From Gellertiella hungarica (lineage in GTDB: Bacteria > Pseudomonadota > Alphaproteobacteria > Rhizobiales > Rhizobiaceae), in contig NZ_JACIEZ010000014.1 in assembly GCF_014197145.1 (NCBI RefSeq), positions 16,922 to 80,921 on the forward strand: a stretch of DNA of 64,000 nt, in the 5' to 3' direction. Position numbers and translations under genes: made by a program. Positions 25,587 through 35,510 of the stretch are shown here, in pieces; position 1 is the stretch's first letter; the number at the start of each line of letters is the position of its first letter. The notes beneath the pieces were generated by a model that saw nothing but the letters and a program-made list of their open reading frames with translations, did no database searches and had not been told where the DNA came from.

Positions 25587-26398
25587 TAGTTGCCGCTCCT
25601 CCTGCGTTTGCTGGCATCAAGATCCGGTTTCGGAGCCATGATGTCAGAATCAGGTGCTGCAAAGTCCGGCTTGCGGAGGTTGAAAATGCACGTCCACTGG
25701 TTTCCGTCCCGGAGCGTGTATTGCGTGGCTACGCCGTCAACGACGATGTATTCGCCTTCCTTGCGGAAGTTTCGCAGGGTCTCGGAGAAGTCGGATTGAA
25801 CGGCAAAAATGGCCGGCACGGTCCCTCGGCCGAACTTGAAAAAGGTCTTCTTTCCGTCATCGAAGACCATTGTCGGCTTCAGCGCCGCGTCGCCCGAGAA
25901 AGAGTAGTCAATATTGACGTTCGCTTTGTCGATGCTCGAAATGTTCGGGTTAGCTGCCCGAAACTCAGCCTCCTTCCGCAGAGACTCGTTCAGGTTCTTC
26001 TCCGGATAAACGAAGCGAATGCCGAAGACTTTTTTCCCTGCTTCCGGTGCATAGTCGTTGAGCTCAAGGAAGTAGATCCTCTTTGAGGTCACCACGTTCA
26101 TGTTTGTGGAAACGTCCTTGGCTATCGGCTTGACGAAAAGGATGTTGCCCTTTTCGGACGGGGCAACCTGCCAACTGTCGGTGTCGCCAAGCGAGATCGT
26201 CTCAAACTTCTCATCTTCGTCGAAGATGATCATCGTCGAGATGCCGTAGGTCGCAGACACCTTCACGACGTTGTTCGGCTGATAGACAACACTGGTCACA
26301 CGCTCATCCAGACTGCCAGGGCGGGGCTGTTGCGCCGCATAGGCGTGAGTCATCGTGAGAGCGGCGATCGACGCCGCCAGTAGGAAGCCATATTTCAC
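25586..26398 (-). CDS. virB9: VirB9, outer-membrane core component
   Basis: A 270-residue VirB9 with a Sec signal peptide (about 1-21, ending AYA) and the two beta domains of the family: an N-terminal part with YQPNNVVKVSATYGISTMIIFDEDE and a C-terminal part with KPTMVFDDGKKTFFKFGRGTVPAIFAV. It builds the outer ring of the T4SS core with VirB7 and VirB10. The gene overlaps virB8 and virB10. Confidence 0.93.
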   Translation of the reverse strand: MKYGFLLAASIAALTMTHAYAAQQPRPGSLDERVTSVVYQPNNVVKVSATYGISTMIIFDEDEKFETISLGDTDSWQVAPSEKGNILFVKPIAKDVSTNMNVVTSKRIYFLELNDYAPEAGKKVFGIRFVYPEKNLNESLRKEAEFRAANPNISSIDKANVNIDYSFSGDAALKPTMVFDDGKKTFFKFGRGTVPAIFAVQSDFSETLRNFRKEGEYIVVDGVATQYTLRDGNQWTCIFNLRKPDFAAPDSDIMAPKPDLDASKRRRSGN

Positions 26399-27087
26399 TG
26401 CTGGCCTCCCGAGGTCACCGTTTCCTGATCACGGCGGTAGTCATAAACCTGGAAGCCCAACGGGTTTTCGAAGCGCCATTCGTTGCGCTCAGGCGTATCC
26501 GTGTAGCGATAGCGAACGATAGAGATGAAATGGCGCGTGATGACGTCTGAATCAGAGCGCTCATGCGTCGAGAACCGGACGAGCGCCGTTGTCGTGTTGG
26601 GGAAGGTGACAGACTTTATGTCAACGGTGATCGACTTGTTTTTGCCGAGCCGGCGAGCTGGATTGTCAGGGTTCGCGGCACTCCATTGGGCCTGGAGGTC
26701 GCGCGCTGCGTCGCCGGTGGAGAGCAAAGCTGCAATTCCAAAGTTCTGCTCGATGGCAAAAGGATCATAGCCCTCGCGGGATCGAATGTAACGGACGACA
26801 TTCGCCTGAGTGACCGCCTGCTGATCGGTGATGTTCGATGTTCGGGTCAGCCCTGTCTTGACCTCGATGTAGCCAGTGTTCTTGTCGACCTCGACAATGT
26901 ACGGCTCGAAGCTCTTGAGGGGCACGAGCATCACCAATGCGGAGAGCGACAGGATCGTGATGCCGCCGAAGATCAGCGTAATCAGCCAAGCGAACGCCTT
27001 GGACCGTTTGGCCTTTTTGACGATCTCTTGTTCCCAACGGTCCCCATCCTGAAAATAGCTCCGGAGAGCATCGTTATTCTCTGCCAT
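26395..27087 (-). CDS. virB8: VirB8, inner-membrane assembly factor
   Basis: A 230-residue bitopic VirB8: cytosolic N-terminus, one membrane segment (about 29-52, AFAWLITLIFGGITILSLSALVMLVPL) and a periplasmic NTF2-like domain (about 60-225) ending NPLGFQVYDYRRDQET. It nucleates T4SS assembly. It starts 33 bases after virB6 and overlaps virB9 by four bases. Confidence 0.93.
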   Translation of the reverse strand: MAENNDALRSYFQDGDRWEQEIVKKAKRSKAFAWLITLIFGGITILSLSALVMLVPLKSFEPYIVEVDKNTGYIEVKTGLTRTSNITDQQAVTQANVVRYIRSREGYDPFAIEQNFGIAALLSTGDAARDLQAQWSAANPDNPARRLGKNKSITVDIKSVTFPNTTTALVRFSTHERSDSDVITRHFISIVRYRYTDTPERNEWRFENPLGFQVYDYRRDQETVTSGGQQ

Positions 27088-27120
27088 GTATCCTAGCCCT
27101 TAATTCCCGCCACCAGTTGC

Positions 27121-28149
27121 CTAGTTGGGCAGACTGTTGTTGGTAATTCTGTTTTGCATCGCTTCTGCTGCACCGGCGTTTTGGATGTTTTCCCTCATGC
27201 CGGCATGGGTTCTGGCGCGTGCGGCCATTCCTAATTCTCCAGCCCTCCCGGCTACAGAACGTGTCGCGGTCAAAGCTCGTGCCGGCAGTGCAACACCGGT
27301 CGCGTAGCCAACCGATCGAGCGATCTGCCCAACGCCCGTTGCCACGCCCCCGGTAATTCCCTGGGCGAGAGTTTGGATGTTGAAGAGGACAAAAGCACCA
27401 GCCGCACAGATCAGGACGAAAGCCGAGATATCGTCTAGCTGGATCTCGTTCGCGGATGCTGCCGCTGCGACCTTCTGCAGTTCAGCGTCCATGGTCGTGA
27501 TGAGAAAGGCGGCGACGACGTAAACGAAGAGCGGAATAATCGCGTACGTCAAAACCTGCTGGAACCAAGCCATTCCGTACTGGCGCGTGGAATCAAACAA
27601 TAGGCAGGCGATAAAGATCGGTGCAGTGCCAAGCAGCACCCACATCATCACCTTCGCAAGCACGAGGATGGCAAGCGCAACGGCAATGAACAGCCCAACC
27701 GCCAGCATGATCAGGAACCCTACAAGGCCCGGGAGAATGGCAAAGTAGCCTGACTGCTCCGCGAATGCTGCTGCTGCCTCATTCGCTGTCTCCCAAATCA
27801 TGGAGAGGCCGTCTGTCGGCTCAGTTATCCCGGTACTGCTAGCCGTCAGGAGCGCCCGCCCCACGTCTTCCGGCGTGTTGTTCAGCCAGTCGTAAAAGAA
27901 GAGTTGGAAGTTGCCCCACTGATCAATGAAAGCGACGATAAGCATCATCCGCCCGACCCGGCCGACGATCTCGCCGACGCTCACTCGCGCGGTCCCCATG
28001 ACGAGTTGAAGTCCGTAATAGGCGACGTAGGCAATAAGCATGATCGTCAGCAAGGGCATGATCTCGTCGCCAACGACCTCATAAGCCCGTTGGGAGAAAT
28101 TCCGCCCTGCATCTTCAAGAGCCTCAAGCAGGCCGCCTAGAAAGTTCAT
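27121..28149 (-). CDS. virB6: VirB6, polytopic inner-membrane channel component
   Basis: A 342-residue VirB6/TrbL-type protein with five to seven membrane segments, including IMPLLTIMLIAYVAYYGLQLV and long paired hydrophobic stretches between 140 and 205. It forms part of the substrate passage through the inner membrane. I chose the Met at 28149 (MNFLGGLLEAL), five bases after the preceding lipoprotein gene, with GGAGAGCAG upstream; the frame extends to 28215 but would overlap that gene. Confidence 0.9.
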   Translation of the reverse strand: MNFLGGLLEALEDAGRNFSQRAYEVVGDEIMPLLTIMLIAYVAYYGLQLVMGTARVSVGEIVGRVGRMMLIVAFIDQWGNFQLFFYDWLNNTPEDVGRALLTASSTGITEPTDGLSMIWETANEAAAAFAEQSGYFAILPGLVGFLIMLAVGLFIAVALAILVLAKVMMWVLLGTAPIFIACLLFDSTRQYGMAWFQQVLTYAIIPLFVYVVAAFLITTMDAELQKVAAAASANEIQLDDISAFVLICAAGAFVLFNIQTLAQGITGGVATGVGQIARSVGYATGVALPARALTATRSVAGRAGELGMAARARTHAGMRENIQNAGAAEAMQNRITNNSLPN

Positions 28150-28153
28150 GGGG

Positions 28154-28390
28154 TCACTGCTCTCCGCTTGCAGCGAAAGCGTCGATCGCCGCCAGCGCTT
28201 CCGATGGGTTGCCATTCACGCTGGTCATTGGGCCACATTCCTGTCGCGGATCCTCGACGTAGGATGTGAGGTTTGCCGGCCTCTTGCATGGTGCAGTCTT
28301 CTCTTTCGGAGCACCGGCGCAGCCAGTTACGCCGGCAGCAACCAGAACGGAGAGGAGCACAAAACCATTCACTCGAAATGTCTTAGTCAC
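28154..28390 (-). CDS. VirB7-like lipoprotein
   Basis: A 78-residue lipoprotein with a clear signal and lipobox (VTGC, Cys at about 24). Short lipoproteins with an early Cys and a PAN-type motif (here CKRPANLTSYV) stabilise VirB9 in T4SS cores. It lies between virB5 and virB6, not between virB6 and virB8 as in Agrobacterium. The size, lipobox and operon position make a VirB7 role likely, but similarity alone would not prove it. Confidence 0.7.
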   Translation of the reverse strand: MTKTFRVNGFVLLSVLVAAGVTGCAGAPKEKTAPCKRPANLTSYVEDPRQECGPMTSVNGNPSEALAAIDAFAASGEQ

Positions 28391-29081
28391 CGTAGGTCAG
28401 CGCCTTCTTGGTATTGGAGATGTCGACAAGGCGGCGCTGGTTTTGAGCCTGCAGGGAGCCGACCGCCCCATTCATCACGCCAATCATTTCGTTGATCGTC
28501 AGGCCGGTTTGAACCTGCAGCTGCGTGTTCTGATCGATGGACCCCTTGATGTCTTGGGCCTGGCCGATCTGCTGACCTGCCTGCTGGAATGCCTGTGTTC
28601 GGGACTGAACGGCCTGTTGCGAGCCGGTGACTAGGGCAGCAACTCCAAGGACGGTCTTCATCATCTCTTCATAGGACTTGTCGCCGGAGAACGTGCTGTC
28701 CGCCTTGCCAGACAAGTTCTTTACTAGCTGAAGACCGTTGATGAAGGTGGTGGCAATCTGCCCGATGTCACCGCCCATGCTGCCGAAGTTCGGGACTCCG
28801 CCCTGCATCAGGCTATCGAGTGACGGCATCTGAGAAACGCTGAACCCTTGACCAACGGCGAGGTTCTGCATGGGATTTGAAACGCTCCCGCGATCCCCGG
28901 TGACGGCTTTAAGCGTCTCTTCTACCGTCTTCAGAACCTCCTTGTTCGTATCCAGGATCTGATCGGTCGTCTGAGAGGTTTCCGTTGCAATCTTCAGGTT
29001 GGCGCTGTCGATCACGGGAACCTGTGCATGCGCGGTAGACGCCATCGCTAGCGAAAACGCAGTCAGGAATGCTCTTTTCAT
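28383..29081 (-). CDS. virB5: VirB5, minor pilus component
   Basis: A protein of about 232 residues with a signal peptide (MKRAFLTAFSLAMASTAHA) and long helical regions typical of VirB5/TraC pilus-tip proteins. The Met at 29081 is chosen because AGGAGA lies seven bases upstream; the frame opens at 29099 in an ATGA overlap with the upstream gene. Its stop overlaps the lipoprotein gene start. Confidence 0.85.
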   Translation of the reverse strand: MKRAFLTAFSLAMASTAHAQVPVIDSANLKIATETSQTTDQILDTNKEVLKTVEETLKAVTGDRGSVSNPMQNLAVGQGFSVSQMPSLDSLMQGGVPNFGSMGGDIGQIATTFINGLQLVKNLSGKADSTFSGDKSYEEMMKTVLGVAALVTGSQQAVQSRTQAFQQAGQQIGQAQDIKGSIDQNTQLQVQTGLTINEMIGVMNGAVGSLQAQNQRRLVDISNTKKALTYGD

Positions 29082-29095
29082 GGCCGTTCTCCTTG

Positions 29096-30187
29096 TCATT
29101 CGGTGCTCAACATCAGCTTCATGTCAGCCTCTGGTTCGAGTTTTCGAACGCAGGCCTGTTCCTCCGGATTCCACTCAAGCTGCAGTTCCTTGTCGCAGAG
29201 GTCAGCTACCTCGCGATCGTCTTCTTTCTCGTCTCGCTTGTAGTCGCTGGACCGCGAAGACCCCGAGAGCCCGCCTAGATCGAGTGCATTTTGAGAATTC
29301 ATAAGCTCGGCAAACGTTGTTCCGAGGCGGATGACCTGGTTCATCATCTCAAGGTTCGCATTGCGTGCTCCGGAATTATGGTCCCAGCTGTCTTGGATCG
29401 TGCCGCTTTCCATCTGGCCGAGTTGCTGAAGCCATGACGCGACGTTCCCGCTGTTTTCGGAAATCGACTGGCTGGTTGCCATTGAGTTGATCGTTGCGTC
29501 ACGCGCACCTGAAAAGCCCGACGTGCCTCCGCCGAAGTTTTCGGGGATGTTCGACACATCGGAGCCTCCGAACTGAGGCATCCACTTGCCTTTGATCGCG
29601 GCTACATACCCCTGCGTCTCCTTGAACGGAGGGATGCCGCCATACTTTCGAACGTTGCCTGGCCCCGCGTTGTATGCCGCTAGGGCGAGGTTGGTATTGC
29701 CGTTGAAGGTACGGAGCTGCTGCTTCAGGTAGCGTGCGCCGCCGCGGAGGTTATCCTCGATATCGTGAGGGTTCACGCCAAGATCCTTGGCTGTGCCCGG
29801 CATCAGCTGCGACAAGCCCATGGCGCCGACAGGCGACTTTGCGCAGGGATTGAACCGGCTCTCCTGGTAGACGAGAGACATGAAGAGGGTTTCGTCTACC
29901 CCTTCCCCACGCGCCACTCGCTTCACGAGCCCGACAATCTCCGGATTGGCTTGTGCTGCCGAGGGGGCGTCACCTCCGCGCCCCGGCCGGTACATCGAGC
30001 AGGTGACGCTCTTGCTCACGGAGTGCCGGCGACTGTCTGTTTCTTCGATCTGCTTCGTCGTTTCATTGCGCACCGCATCTGTTGAAGTGAGGGCGCCATC
30101 CGTAACAGGAACCTGCGAGGAGGCGGGGGGCGCTGTTCCACAAGCCAAGGCTGCAACCAGCAGCGTTAGAGTCCGACTGTTCCTCAT
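29096..30187 (-). CDS. Second lytic transglycosylase of the T4SS operon
   Basis: A 363-residue exported lytic transglycosylase that would cut peptidoglycan to let the T4SS through. A signal peptide spans about 1-24 (ending PASS). The goose-lysozyme/SLT fold is seen at about 80-200, with catalytic Glu in [12 protein letters not shown], then [13 protein letters not shown] and [25 protein letters not shown]. The C-terminal 160 residues are unlike VirB1. The ATG at 30187 overlaps the virB4 stop (ATGA). This operon also has a VirB1 at its start. Confidence 0.85.
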   Translation of the reverse strand: MRNSRTLTLLVAALACGTAPPASSQVPVTDGALTSTDAVRNETTKQIEETDSRRHSVSKSVTCSMYRPGRGGDAPSAAQANPEIVGLVKRVARGEGVDETLFMSLVYQESRFNPCAKSPVGAMGLSQLMPGTAKDLGVNPHDIEDNLRGGARYLKQQLRTFNGNTNLALAAYNAGPGNVRKYGGIPPFKETQGYVAAIKGKWMPQFGGSDVSNIPENFGGGTSGFSGARDATINSMATSQSISENSGNVASWLQQLGQMESGTIQDSWDHNSGARNANLEMMNQVIRLGTTFAELMNSQNALDLGGLSGSSRSSDYKRDEKEDDREVADLCDKELQLEWNPEEQACVRKLEPEADMKLMLSTE

Positions 30188-32643
30188 TCGGCCTTCTCCC
30201 ATCCGCAGAATTTCGCCAACCAGTTTTCGGGTTCGTCTCCGTACTGCTCGCGAAGTGCCGCGCACTCCTCGATCGTCTCCTTGCGTCCTGAAAGCACCTT
30301 CACGAGATCCGGCATTGTCGACAGATCGAGACGCGCAATGACAGAGTCGTTGCCATGCTTAATCAGGAAGGTTCTCTTTTCAGGAGGCGTGTTCTTGATG
30401 AACTTGAACTCCTTCACCGTCAGGCCGAAGCGCTTGATGTAGCTCTCTTCGTCAGCCCGTGGGTTCGGGAAGTGGATGTTGGTCGCCGATTGCTCAATGA
30501 GCGTGTGCGACGCTTTGGATTTGGTAATGTCAGCAGCCGACTGCGTACCAAAGCCCACGATGCCGTTGAGCTTTCGGATCGTCTTCATCTTGTCGACGAT
30601 GAAGGCGCTGAAAGTGTCATCCATCAGTAGCTGCCAGCCTTCATCCATGAAGAACATGACGGGGTTACCGTCCAGCAGCTCGTCCAGCCGATGGTAAAGA
30701 TACATCAGCGCAGGGGTTCTTAGCTCCTCATTTCCGAGGATGTTGGTCATATCAAAGCCAAAGACGCTGTGACCCGAGAAGGAAAGGACGTCATGGGGCG
30801 CGTTGAACAGCCAGGCTTTTTCGCCTTCGATCCAAGGGCGAAGCCGCGAGTACAGATCGTTGGCATCGGCCTTGGACCGCCCCATCAAGAGGCCGGCAAG
30901 ATTCGGGAGGTTCCGCTGAGCTGCCGGCTCCTGCATGATCCGGACGATTGCCTTTTCCAGCGTGTCCTCGTCCTCTTGCGTGAAGTCGGTGCGACGATCG
31001 CCGCGCAGCATGGCCTTGAGCAGACGGACCAGAAATTCCCGGTTCTCGCCGGTGTTTTCCAGTTGCAGCGGGTTAAAGCCCGTGGGCGTTCCCGGAGATA
31101 AAACTTCGTAGGCTCCGCCGATCGCCCTGACGAAGATCTCAGCCCCCCGGTCCTTGTCGAAGAACACGGCGCGAGGCGTGGGTGAAACCCGCATCGCCTG
31201 AGCCAGCAGGAAGGTCAAACCTACGGTCTTGCCGGATCCTGTCGGACCAGTCACCGTGAAGTGCCCGATATCCCGGCGGTGGAAGTTGAACCAGTAGGGG
31301 GTTTGTGAGGTCGTTTCCAGAATGGTGATCGGCAGGCCCCAATGGGTGCGATCCGCTTGTCCAGTCGCGAAATTATGCATCGAGGAAAGGCCGGAGAAGT
31401 TGGCGCTCGACAGCATGGCGATGCGGGAGATGTAGGAGCGGTTTCCAGGCAGCTGCGCCCAGAACGCCGCCTCAAGATTGAGGTCTTCCCGGAGCCAGTT
31501 GATGTTCATGTCGGTGAGGCAAGCGCCAAGTTCCGACACGCAACGGCTTAATCCCTCGAGGTCCCGCGAAATGCACAGAAGCGAAAAATGATGAAAGCCG
31601 AATACAGCCTCCTGGTTGAGGAGGCTGTTCAAAGCATAGTCGATGTCGGATTCGACCGAACTACCCGCTTCGTCGGAGGCCTTGATTTGGCGTTGAAGGC
31701 GGCTGATCCGCTCTTGTGCGATCGGTTTGTCTGCAAGGGTGAAGGACTGCGTCAGGATGAACTCGTGGTTCACCTGCAGCAACCCATCCAACATGCCGGG
31801 ACCAGTGAATGGAGGGTATTCTTTAATTGAGAGTAGAGCGGCATAGCGGCTATCTTCTTCCACCGCCGCTTGTGCCTGCATCGTCCGCTTTGAAAAGTGA
31901 AGCCGTGAAGTGCCGACGTAGTTGCGAATTCCCATGCGCGGAAGCCGCATCTTTCGCGGCACACCGCAGGTCAAGATCGTGTTGAAGAACTCGCAGGGCT
32001 CCGAATACGGATCGCCCTTAGCGTCTTCTCCATCGATGTCCTTTTTTGCGATATCGTCTGATTTCTTGCGATACGTGATGCCAAGCGGCTTTGCGCCGTA
32101 CTTGTGCAACTCTTTCACGATGTTCCCAACCAGCTCTTCGAGGTCGGTCACATCTTCACGGGTCGCTTGGGCCCTGGCCTCCTTGTTCGAGCGTTCAAAG
32201 ATCCGCTTCAGCGAGTCGCCGAGGCCAAGCGCCCCTTTCATGCCCGAACGCACGATCGTCAGGTAGATTTCGTTCGTGAACATCCGCTTCTTGCGAAGTT
32301 GGTCCATATAGCGATCGTTCAGGATCTCGCAGAAGGAGGAATCGAACGAACCGCCGATTTCGGTCTCGACCTCACGACGGATTACAGTCGACCAAAGAGA
32401 ATAGCGGCTCGAACCTAGTGCTCGGATCATGGTGTTCTGCACAACAGAACGCATGTTCAGTTCGGCCTGGTCCTCCGTCTGGAAGAACAGTCCATCAAGC
32501 TTGATGACGCTGATCAGGGTTCCATTCTCGAGCCCGATGACCGTGTCAGACACATGCCGCATATAGGGGATGTGAACGGACATAGGCCGCTCGTTGCCGG
32601 CGACCTTCCCAAACCCAAGCTCTTCCTTGACGACTTTCAGCAT
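30184..32643 (-). CDS. virB4: VirB4 secretion ATPase
   Basis: An 819-residue VirB4, the largest T4SS ATPase, needed for pilus biogenesis. Walker A is [12 protein letters not shown] at about 460 and Walker B is [10 protein letters not shown] (about 655); the C-terminal RecA fold includes [19 protein letters not shown]. The N-terminal third matches the CagE/TrbE region. It starts shortly after virB3 and is followed by the second transglycosylase. Confidence 0.95.
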   Translation of the reverse strand: MLKVVKEELGFGKVAGNERPMSVHIPYMRHVSDTVIGLENGTLISVIKLDGLFFQTEDQAELNMRSVVQNTMIRALGSSRYSLWSTVIRREVETEIGGSFDSSFCEILNDRYMDQLRKKRMFTNEIYLTIVRSGMKGALGLGDSLKRIFERSNKEARAQATREDVTDLEELVGNIVKELHKYGAKPLGITYRKKSDDIAKKDIDGEDAKGDPYSEPCEFFNTILTCGVPRKMRLPRMGIRNYVGTSRLHFSKRTMQAQAAVEEDSRYAALLSIKEYPPFTGPGMLDGLLQVNHEFILTQSFTLADKPIAQERISRLQRQIKASDEAGSSVESDIDYALNSLLNQEAVFGFHHFSLLCISRDLEGLSRCVSELGACLTDMNINWLREDLNLEAAFWAQLPGNRSYISRIAMLSSANFSGLSSMHNFATGQADRTHWGLPITILETTSQTPYWFNFHRRDIGHFTVTGPTGSGKTVGLTFLLAQAMRVSPTPRAVFFDKDRGAEIFVRAIGGAYEVLSPGTPTGFNPLQLENTGENREFLVRLLKAMLRGDRRTDFTQEDEDTLEKAIVRIMQEPAAQRNLPNLAGLLMGRSKADANDLYSRLRPWIEGEKAWLFNAPHDVLSFSGHSVFGFDMTNILGNEELRTPALMYLYHRLDELLDGNPVMFFMDEGWQLLMDDTFSAFIVDKMKTIRKLNGIVGFGTQSAADITKSKASHTLIEQSATNIHFPNPRADEESYIKRFGLTVKEFKFIKNTPPEKRTFLIKHGNDSVIARLDLSTMPDLVKVLSGRKETIEECAALREQYGDEPENWLAKFCGWEKAE

Positions 32644-32646
32644 CTA

Positions 32647-32946
32647 CTATGGTCCGTATGAGTTGGTGCCCCAAAAGCGCTTGTTGGGGGTCCTTGGCGT
32701 CTTGCGGGACGTGACCTGCAGGACGTCGAGGATCTTGCTGTCCCAGGCACAAAGCGAGAAAAGGACAAGGTAGGCGGCTGGCGCGATCAGCAGTGCCGCC
32801 AGATGGTTCGTCACCAGCCACCCAATGATTGTCACGCCGATGATCAGGACGACCGCCATGTAGGGCACGCCCCATAGCGTCGGAGAACGGGTCAAGCCGA
32901 TCACCAACGGCGTCAAAGCTGGCTTCTCGTCCTGAAAATCGCTCAT
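32647..32946 (-). CDS. virB3: VirB3, inner-membrane protein
   Basis: A 99-residue VirB3 with two adjacent membrane segments (about 28-70, VVLIIGVTIIGWLV and LAALLIAPAAYLVLF) and the family N-terminus (KPALTPLVIGLTRSPTLWGVP). It works with VirB4. Its ATG overlaps the virB2 stop. Confidence 0.92.
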   Translation of the reverse strand: MSDFQDEKPALTPLVIGLTRSPTLWGVPYMAVVLIIGVTIIGWLVTNHLAALLIAPAAYLVLFSLCAWDSKILDVLQVTSRKTPRTPNKRFWGTNSYGP

Positions 32947-33293
32947 CAGCCGCCGCCTACCGACGAAATCATCTGGTCAACGATGGCAGGGGCGCCGAAC
33001 ACGAGACCGATGCCAATGACGACGGCTCCGGCCGTGAACCACGAAAGCCTGCCGGCAAAGGCAAGGAAGCCGAGGCCAATCACGGCGATGATTGCCATCA
33101 GACGTCCGAAGGGGCCGGTGATGAAGTCAACGATCATCTGTACGGCTGTCTGAAGGGGGGCGAATGCACCGCCGCCGCCACCGCCAGCCTGTGCAAGCGC
33201 TTGATCAGCGCCTGCAACCTGCAGGGCTGCCACCAAGCCAATGACGGCTACTGCCTTCAATGCCCCGGAATGCCGGGAAACGACGTTCTTCAT
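32946..33293 (-). CDS. virB2: VirB2 pilin
   Basis: A 115-residue pro-pilin with a long signal peptide (to about 35, ending ALAQ) and two hydrophobic helices (about 50-100) separated by a short loop, as expected of VirB2/TrbC pilins. A Gly-run precedes the mature helix. I chose the Met at 33293 (MKNVVSRHSG) with GAAAGGAGAGA upstream; the start lies inside the end of virB1. Confidence 0.9.
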   Translation of the reverse strand: MKNVVSRHSGALKAVAVIGLVAALQVAGADQALAQAGGGGGGAFAPLQTAVQMIVDFITGPFGRLMAIIAVIGLGFLAFAGRLSWFTAGAVVIGIGLVFGAPAIVDQMISSVGGG

Positions 33294-34209
33294 AGTTCTC
33301 TCCTTTCTTTGCCGCCATGTCTCGGACGATCCCGCTCGCCTTTCGTTTGCCGGTTGGCATCGGTAGGCCAAGCTGGAAATTCACGACCTTTGCGACATAG
33401 CCGACGGTTTCTTGGAATGGCGGAACGCCGCCATATTCGTAGATGCGCCCCTCCCCGCTGTTGTAAGCGGCTGCGACCAGAAGCGGGTTCTGAAACTCAT
33501 CGAGCAGGAAGCGGAGGTACTTCATCCCGCCCTCGATGTTTTGAGCGGGATCGCAAATGTCCTGAACACCGAAGCGAGCCGCCGTTTCGGGGATAAGCTG
33601 CATAGGTCCGCGTGCGCCTTTCGGTGAATTGCGGATCTCATCGAAGCGACTTTCGGCCCAGGCAATCGCAACCGCGAAGCCCTCATCGACGCTGTATCGG
33701 CGCGCAGTGGATGCAACCAGCGCTTTAATCTCATCAGGTGACAGGGGCGACGGCCCGCACTCTCCAAAGGGAGTTCCTGCCCCTAGATTTTCGGGGGTAT
33801 CACTAGATGTAGTATTTAGAGTGGGAGTCTGGACAGGCTCAATGCGGCCCGTGGCCCGCTCCGAGACATCAAAATACGCGCTGACAGACGCATCAATGTG
33901 ATGCCCTTTGGAACCCGCGTCGTTCGACGCCGTTGCGCCCAAATCCTCGGCTCCGCCCTTCGTGACAACACCGTTTGCACCAAGGACGAATTCCTTCTCT
34001 GATGTCTCGACACCGCTCCAGCGATCTTCGAAGTTCGTGACAAGAGATTCCTCGTTGATTGTCACAGAACCGTTGTAATGGCTGGAAATACGCCCTGTTG
34101 TGGCTAGGTTTTGTGACGCAGCAGTATTGGCCGCGAGCAGCATGGATAATGCTGCGCTAGTCAGGGTTCGCGGGCCTAGATACCCTGCATAGACAGTGTT
34201 TTTATCCAT
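33205..34209 (-). CDS. virB1: VirB1 lytic transglycosylase
   Basis: A 334-residue exported lytic transglycosylase and first gene of the virB operon. After a signal-like segment (about 14-32) and a variable region, the SLT domain lies at about 165-290: AIAWAESRFDEIRNSPKGARGPMQLIPETA (catalytic Glu in AESRF) and AAAYNSGEGRIYEYGGVPPFQET. The C-terminal tail overlaps the virB2 start by about 89 bp. Its promoter should lie in 34210-34368, shared with the divergent nuclease-fold operon. Confidence 0.88.
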   Translation of the reverse strand: MDKNTVYAGYLGPRTLTSAALSMLLAANTAASQNLATTGRISSHYNGSVTINEESLVTNFEDRWSGVETSEKEFVLGANGVVTKGGAEDLGATASNDAGSKGHHIDASVSAYFDVSERATGRIEPVQTPTLNTTSSDTPENLGAGTPFGECGPSPLSPDEIKALVASTARRYSVDEGFAVAIAWAESRFDEIRNSPKGARGPMQLIPETAARFGVQDICDPAQNIEGGMKYLRFLLDEFQNPLLVAAAYNSGEGRIYEYGGVPPFQETVGYVAKVVNFQLGLPMPTGKRKASGIVRDMAAKKGENYEERRFPAFRGIEGSSRHWLGGSPAGCRR

Positions 34210-34262
34210 CGCACCCGCCCGTCAAACGGTGTTGTGATTGCCACGAAAACCAACTAGAGTTA

Positions 34263-34272
34263 ATGCATGCAT
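34263..34272. promoter_or_regulatory. Palindrome in the virB1 / exported-protein divergent region
   Basis: ATGCATGCAT is a perfect 10-bp palindrome in the 159-bp gap between two divergent operons and could be a regulator site, but a palindrome this short may be chance. Confidence 0.3.
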
Positions 34273-34368
34273 GATACCGATTTGATGCACTCTTACAAGT
34301 TTTCTGATCGGTGTTAAACCCTATTTTGCAGGGTCAACAATCGCACTACGGATGGTTAGGGCTAGATT

Positions 34369-34977
34369 ATGAAACAGGCCATCATTCCCGCGCTTCTAAG
34401 TTGCGCATTGGCAACACAAGCGCTTGCCGCTCCTGCGGTGAACAAGGACTACATCAGGTCACTGGCGGCGCCGGGCAAGACGGTTCTTGTCGTCGAGTAT
34501 TACGACGGGACCGGCAAAGTCGCTGATCGCAAAGGTTACGCCACGGCCAATGGCTTCAAGGCTATTTCGGCGACTGAGTTTCGCGTCGATGAATCGACAA
34601 CGTTGCATCTATATGGCGTTCAGCCCTGCAACGGCGATCTGGTCAATCGCGCGGAGGACTATTCCGGGACTTGCGAGGAGTTTGGTACGCAGCAGCTGCA
34701 AACGATGCTGCAAAGCCCCAAGGTTCTGTTCTGCAGGGCCTTCATCAGCGAGCAGACTGCCCCCGTTCAGGATGTCACTTGCTACGGCTACTATAACTAT
34801 CCTGGAGCAATGGACACGGTTGATAATCTTGAGGAGCAGCTTCTGTCGTTGGGAGCGGTTCGCCTGACTAAGAAAGCCGATGGTTCATTCGAACGTCCTG
34901 ATCTCACGGAAGCTCAGGAAATCGGCCAGAAGGGTTCCTACGGCATGTGGGCAGATCCTCGGGTGAAGGCGCAATGA
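34369..34977 (+). CDS. Exported SNase-fold-like protein 1
   Basis: A 202-residue protein with a signal peptide (about 1-20, ending LAA). From about 60 the sequence follows the staphylococcal-nuclease-like pattern in outline (FRVDESTTLHLYGVQPCNG...), with several Cys residues that could form disulphides in the periplasm. The nuclease catalytic residues are not evident. It starts a rightward operon divergent from virB1, and its stop overlaps the next start (ATGA). Family assignment rests on similarity of layout to the clearer third paralogue. Confidence 0.6.
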   Translation: MKQAIIPALLSCALATQALAAPAVNKDYIRSLAAPGKTVLVVEYYDGTGKVADRKGYATANGFKAISATEFRVDESTTLHLYGVQPCNGDLVNRAEDYSGTCEEFGTQQLQTMLQSPKVLFCRAFISEQTAPVQDVTCYGYYNYPGAMDTVDNLEEQLLSLGAVRLTKKADGSFERPDLTEAQEIGQKGSYGMWADPRVKAQ

Positions 34978-35510
34978 AGCTTGCTGCTGCACTCGTCGCG
35001 ACTCTACTGCCCTTTGCCGCCAATGCCGCACCTGTAGGGTACTTCGATCTTGCTCCCGGCATTACCTTGGAAACGGGGGACACCTGGATCTCGAACGGAG
35101 AACGGTTTCGTCTCTATGGCATCCAGTCCTGCTTGCGCGGCACTGCCTACACGGATGGTCAGGGCAATAAGAAGGATTGCGGCGAGGCATCGCTTGCGAT
35201 GTTGGCTGCCTACATCAAGGACACCAAACCGATCTGTGCCGCCGTGGCGAAGCTTAACGGCATCTCATATGTCGTTTGTTACGCCACGGTTGGCAGTCAG
35301 AGGCTCGACCTCGCGCAGATCATGGTGACAAGCGGCTATGCATTCGCCGCCTTGAAGGCCGATGGTCTCCCTTATCATGCCCCCTACGCCATAGCCGAGC
35401 AGCTTGCTCAGCAAAAGAAGGCCGGCCTTTGGCAATTCTCCGACGTTCAGCATCCTTCCATCCTGCTTAGTCGTGAGGCGAACCAGCGATCGAGGAGCGC
35501 CCAGCCATGA
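34974..35510 (+). CDS. Exported SNase-fold-like protein 2
   Basis: A 178-residue protein with a signal peptide (MKLAAALVATLLPFAANA) and a nuclease-like strand FRLYGIQSC. The Met at 34974 is in an ATGA overlap with the previous stop. Five Cys residues are present. The SNase Asp-Asp-Glu-Arg active-site set is not seen. It sits between two paralogues in the same operon and overlaps the next gene by four bases. Confidence 0.65.
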   Translation: MKLAAALVATLLPFAANAAPVGYFDLAPGITLETGDTWISNGERFRLYGIQSCLRGTAYTDGQGNKKDCGEASLAMLAAYIKDTKPICAAVAKLNGISYVVCYATVGSQRLDLAQIMVTSGYAFAALKADGLPYHAPYAIAEQLAQQKKAGLWQFSDVQHPSILLSREANQRSRSAQP

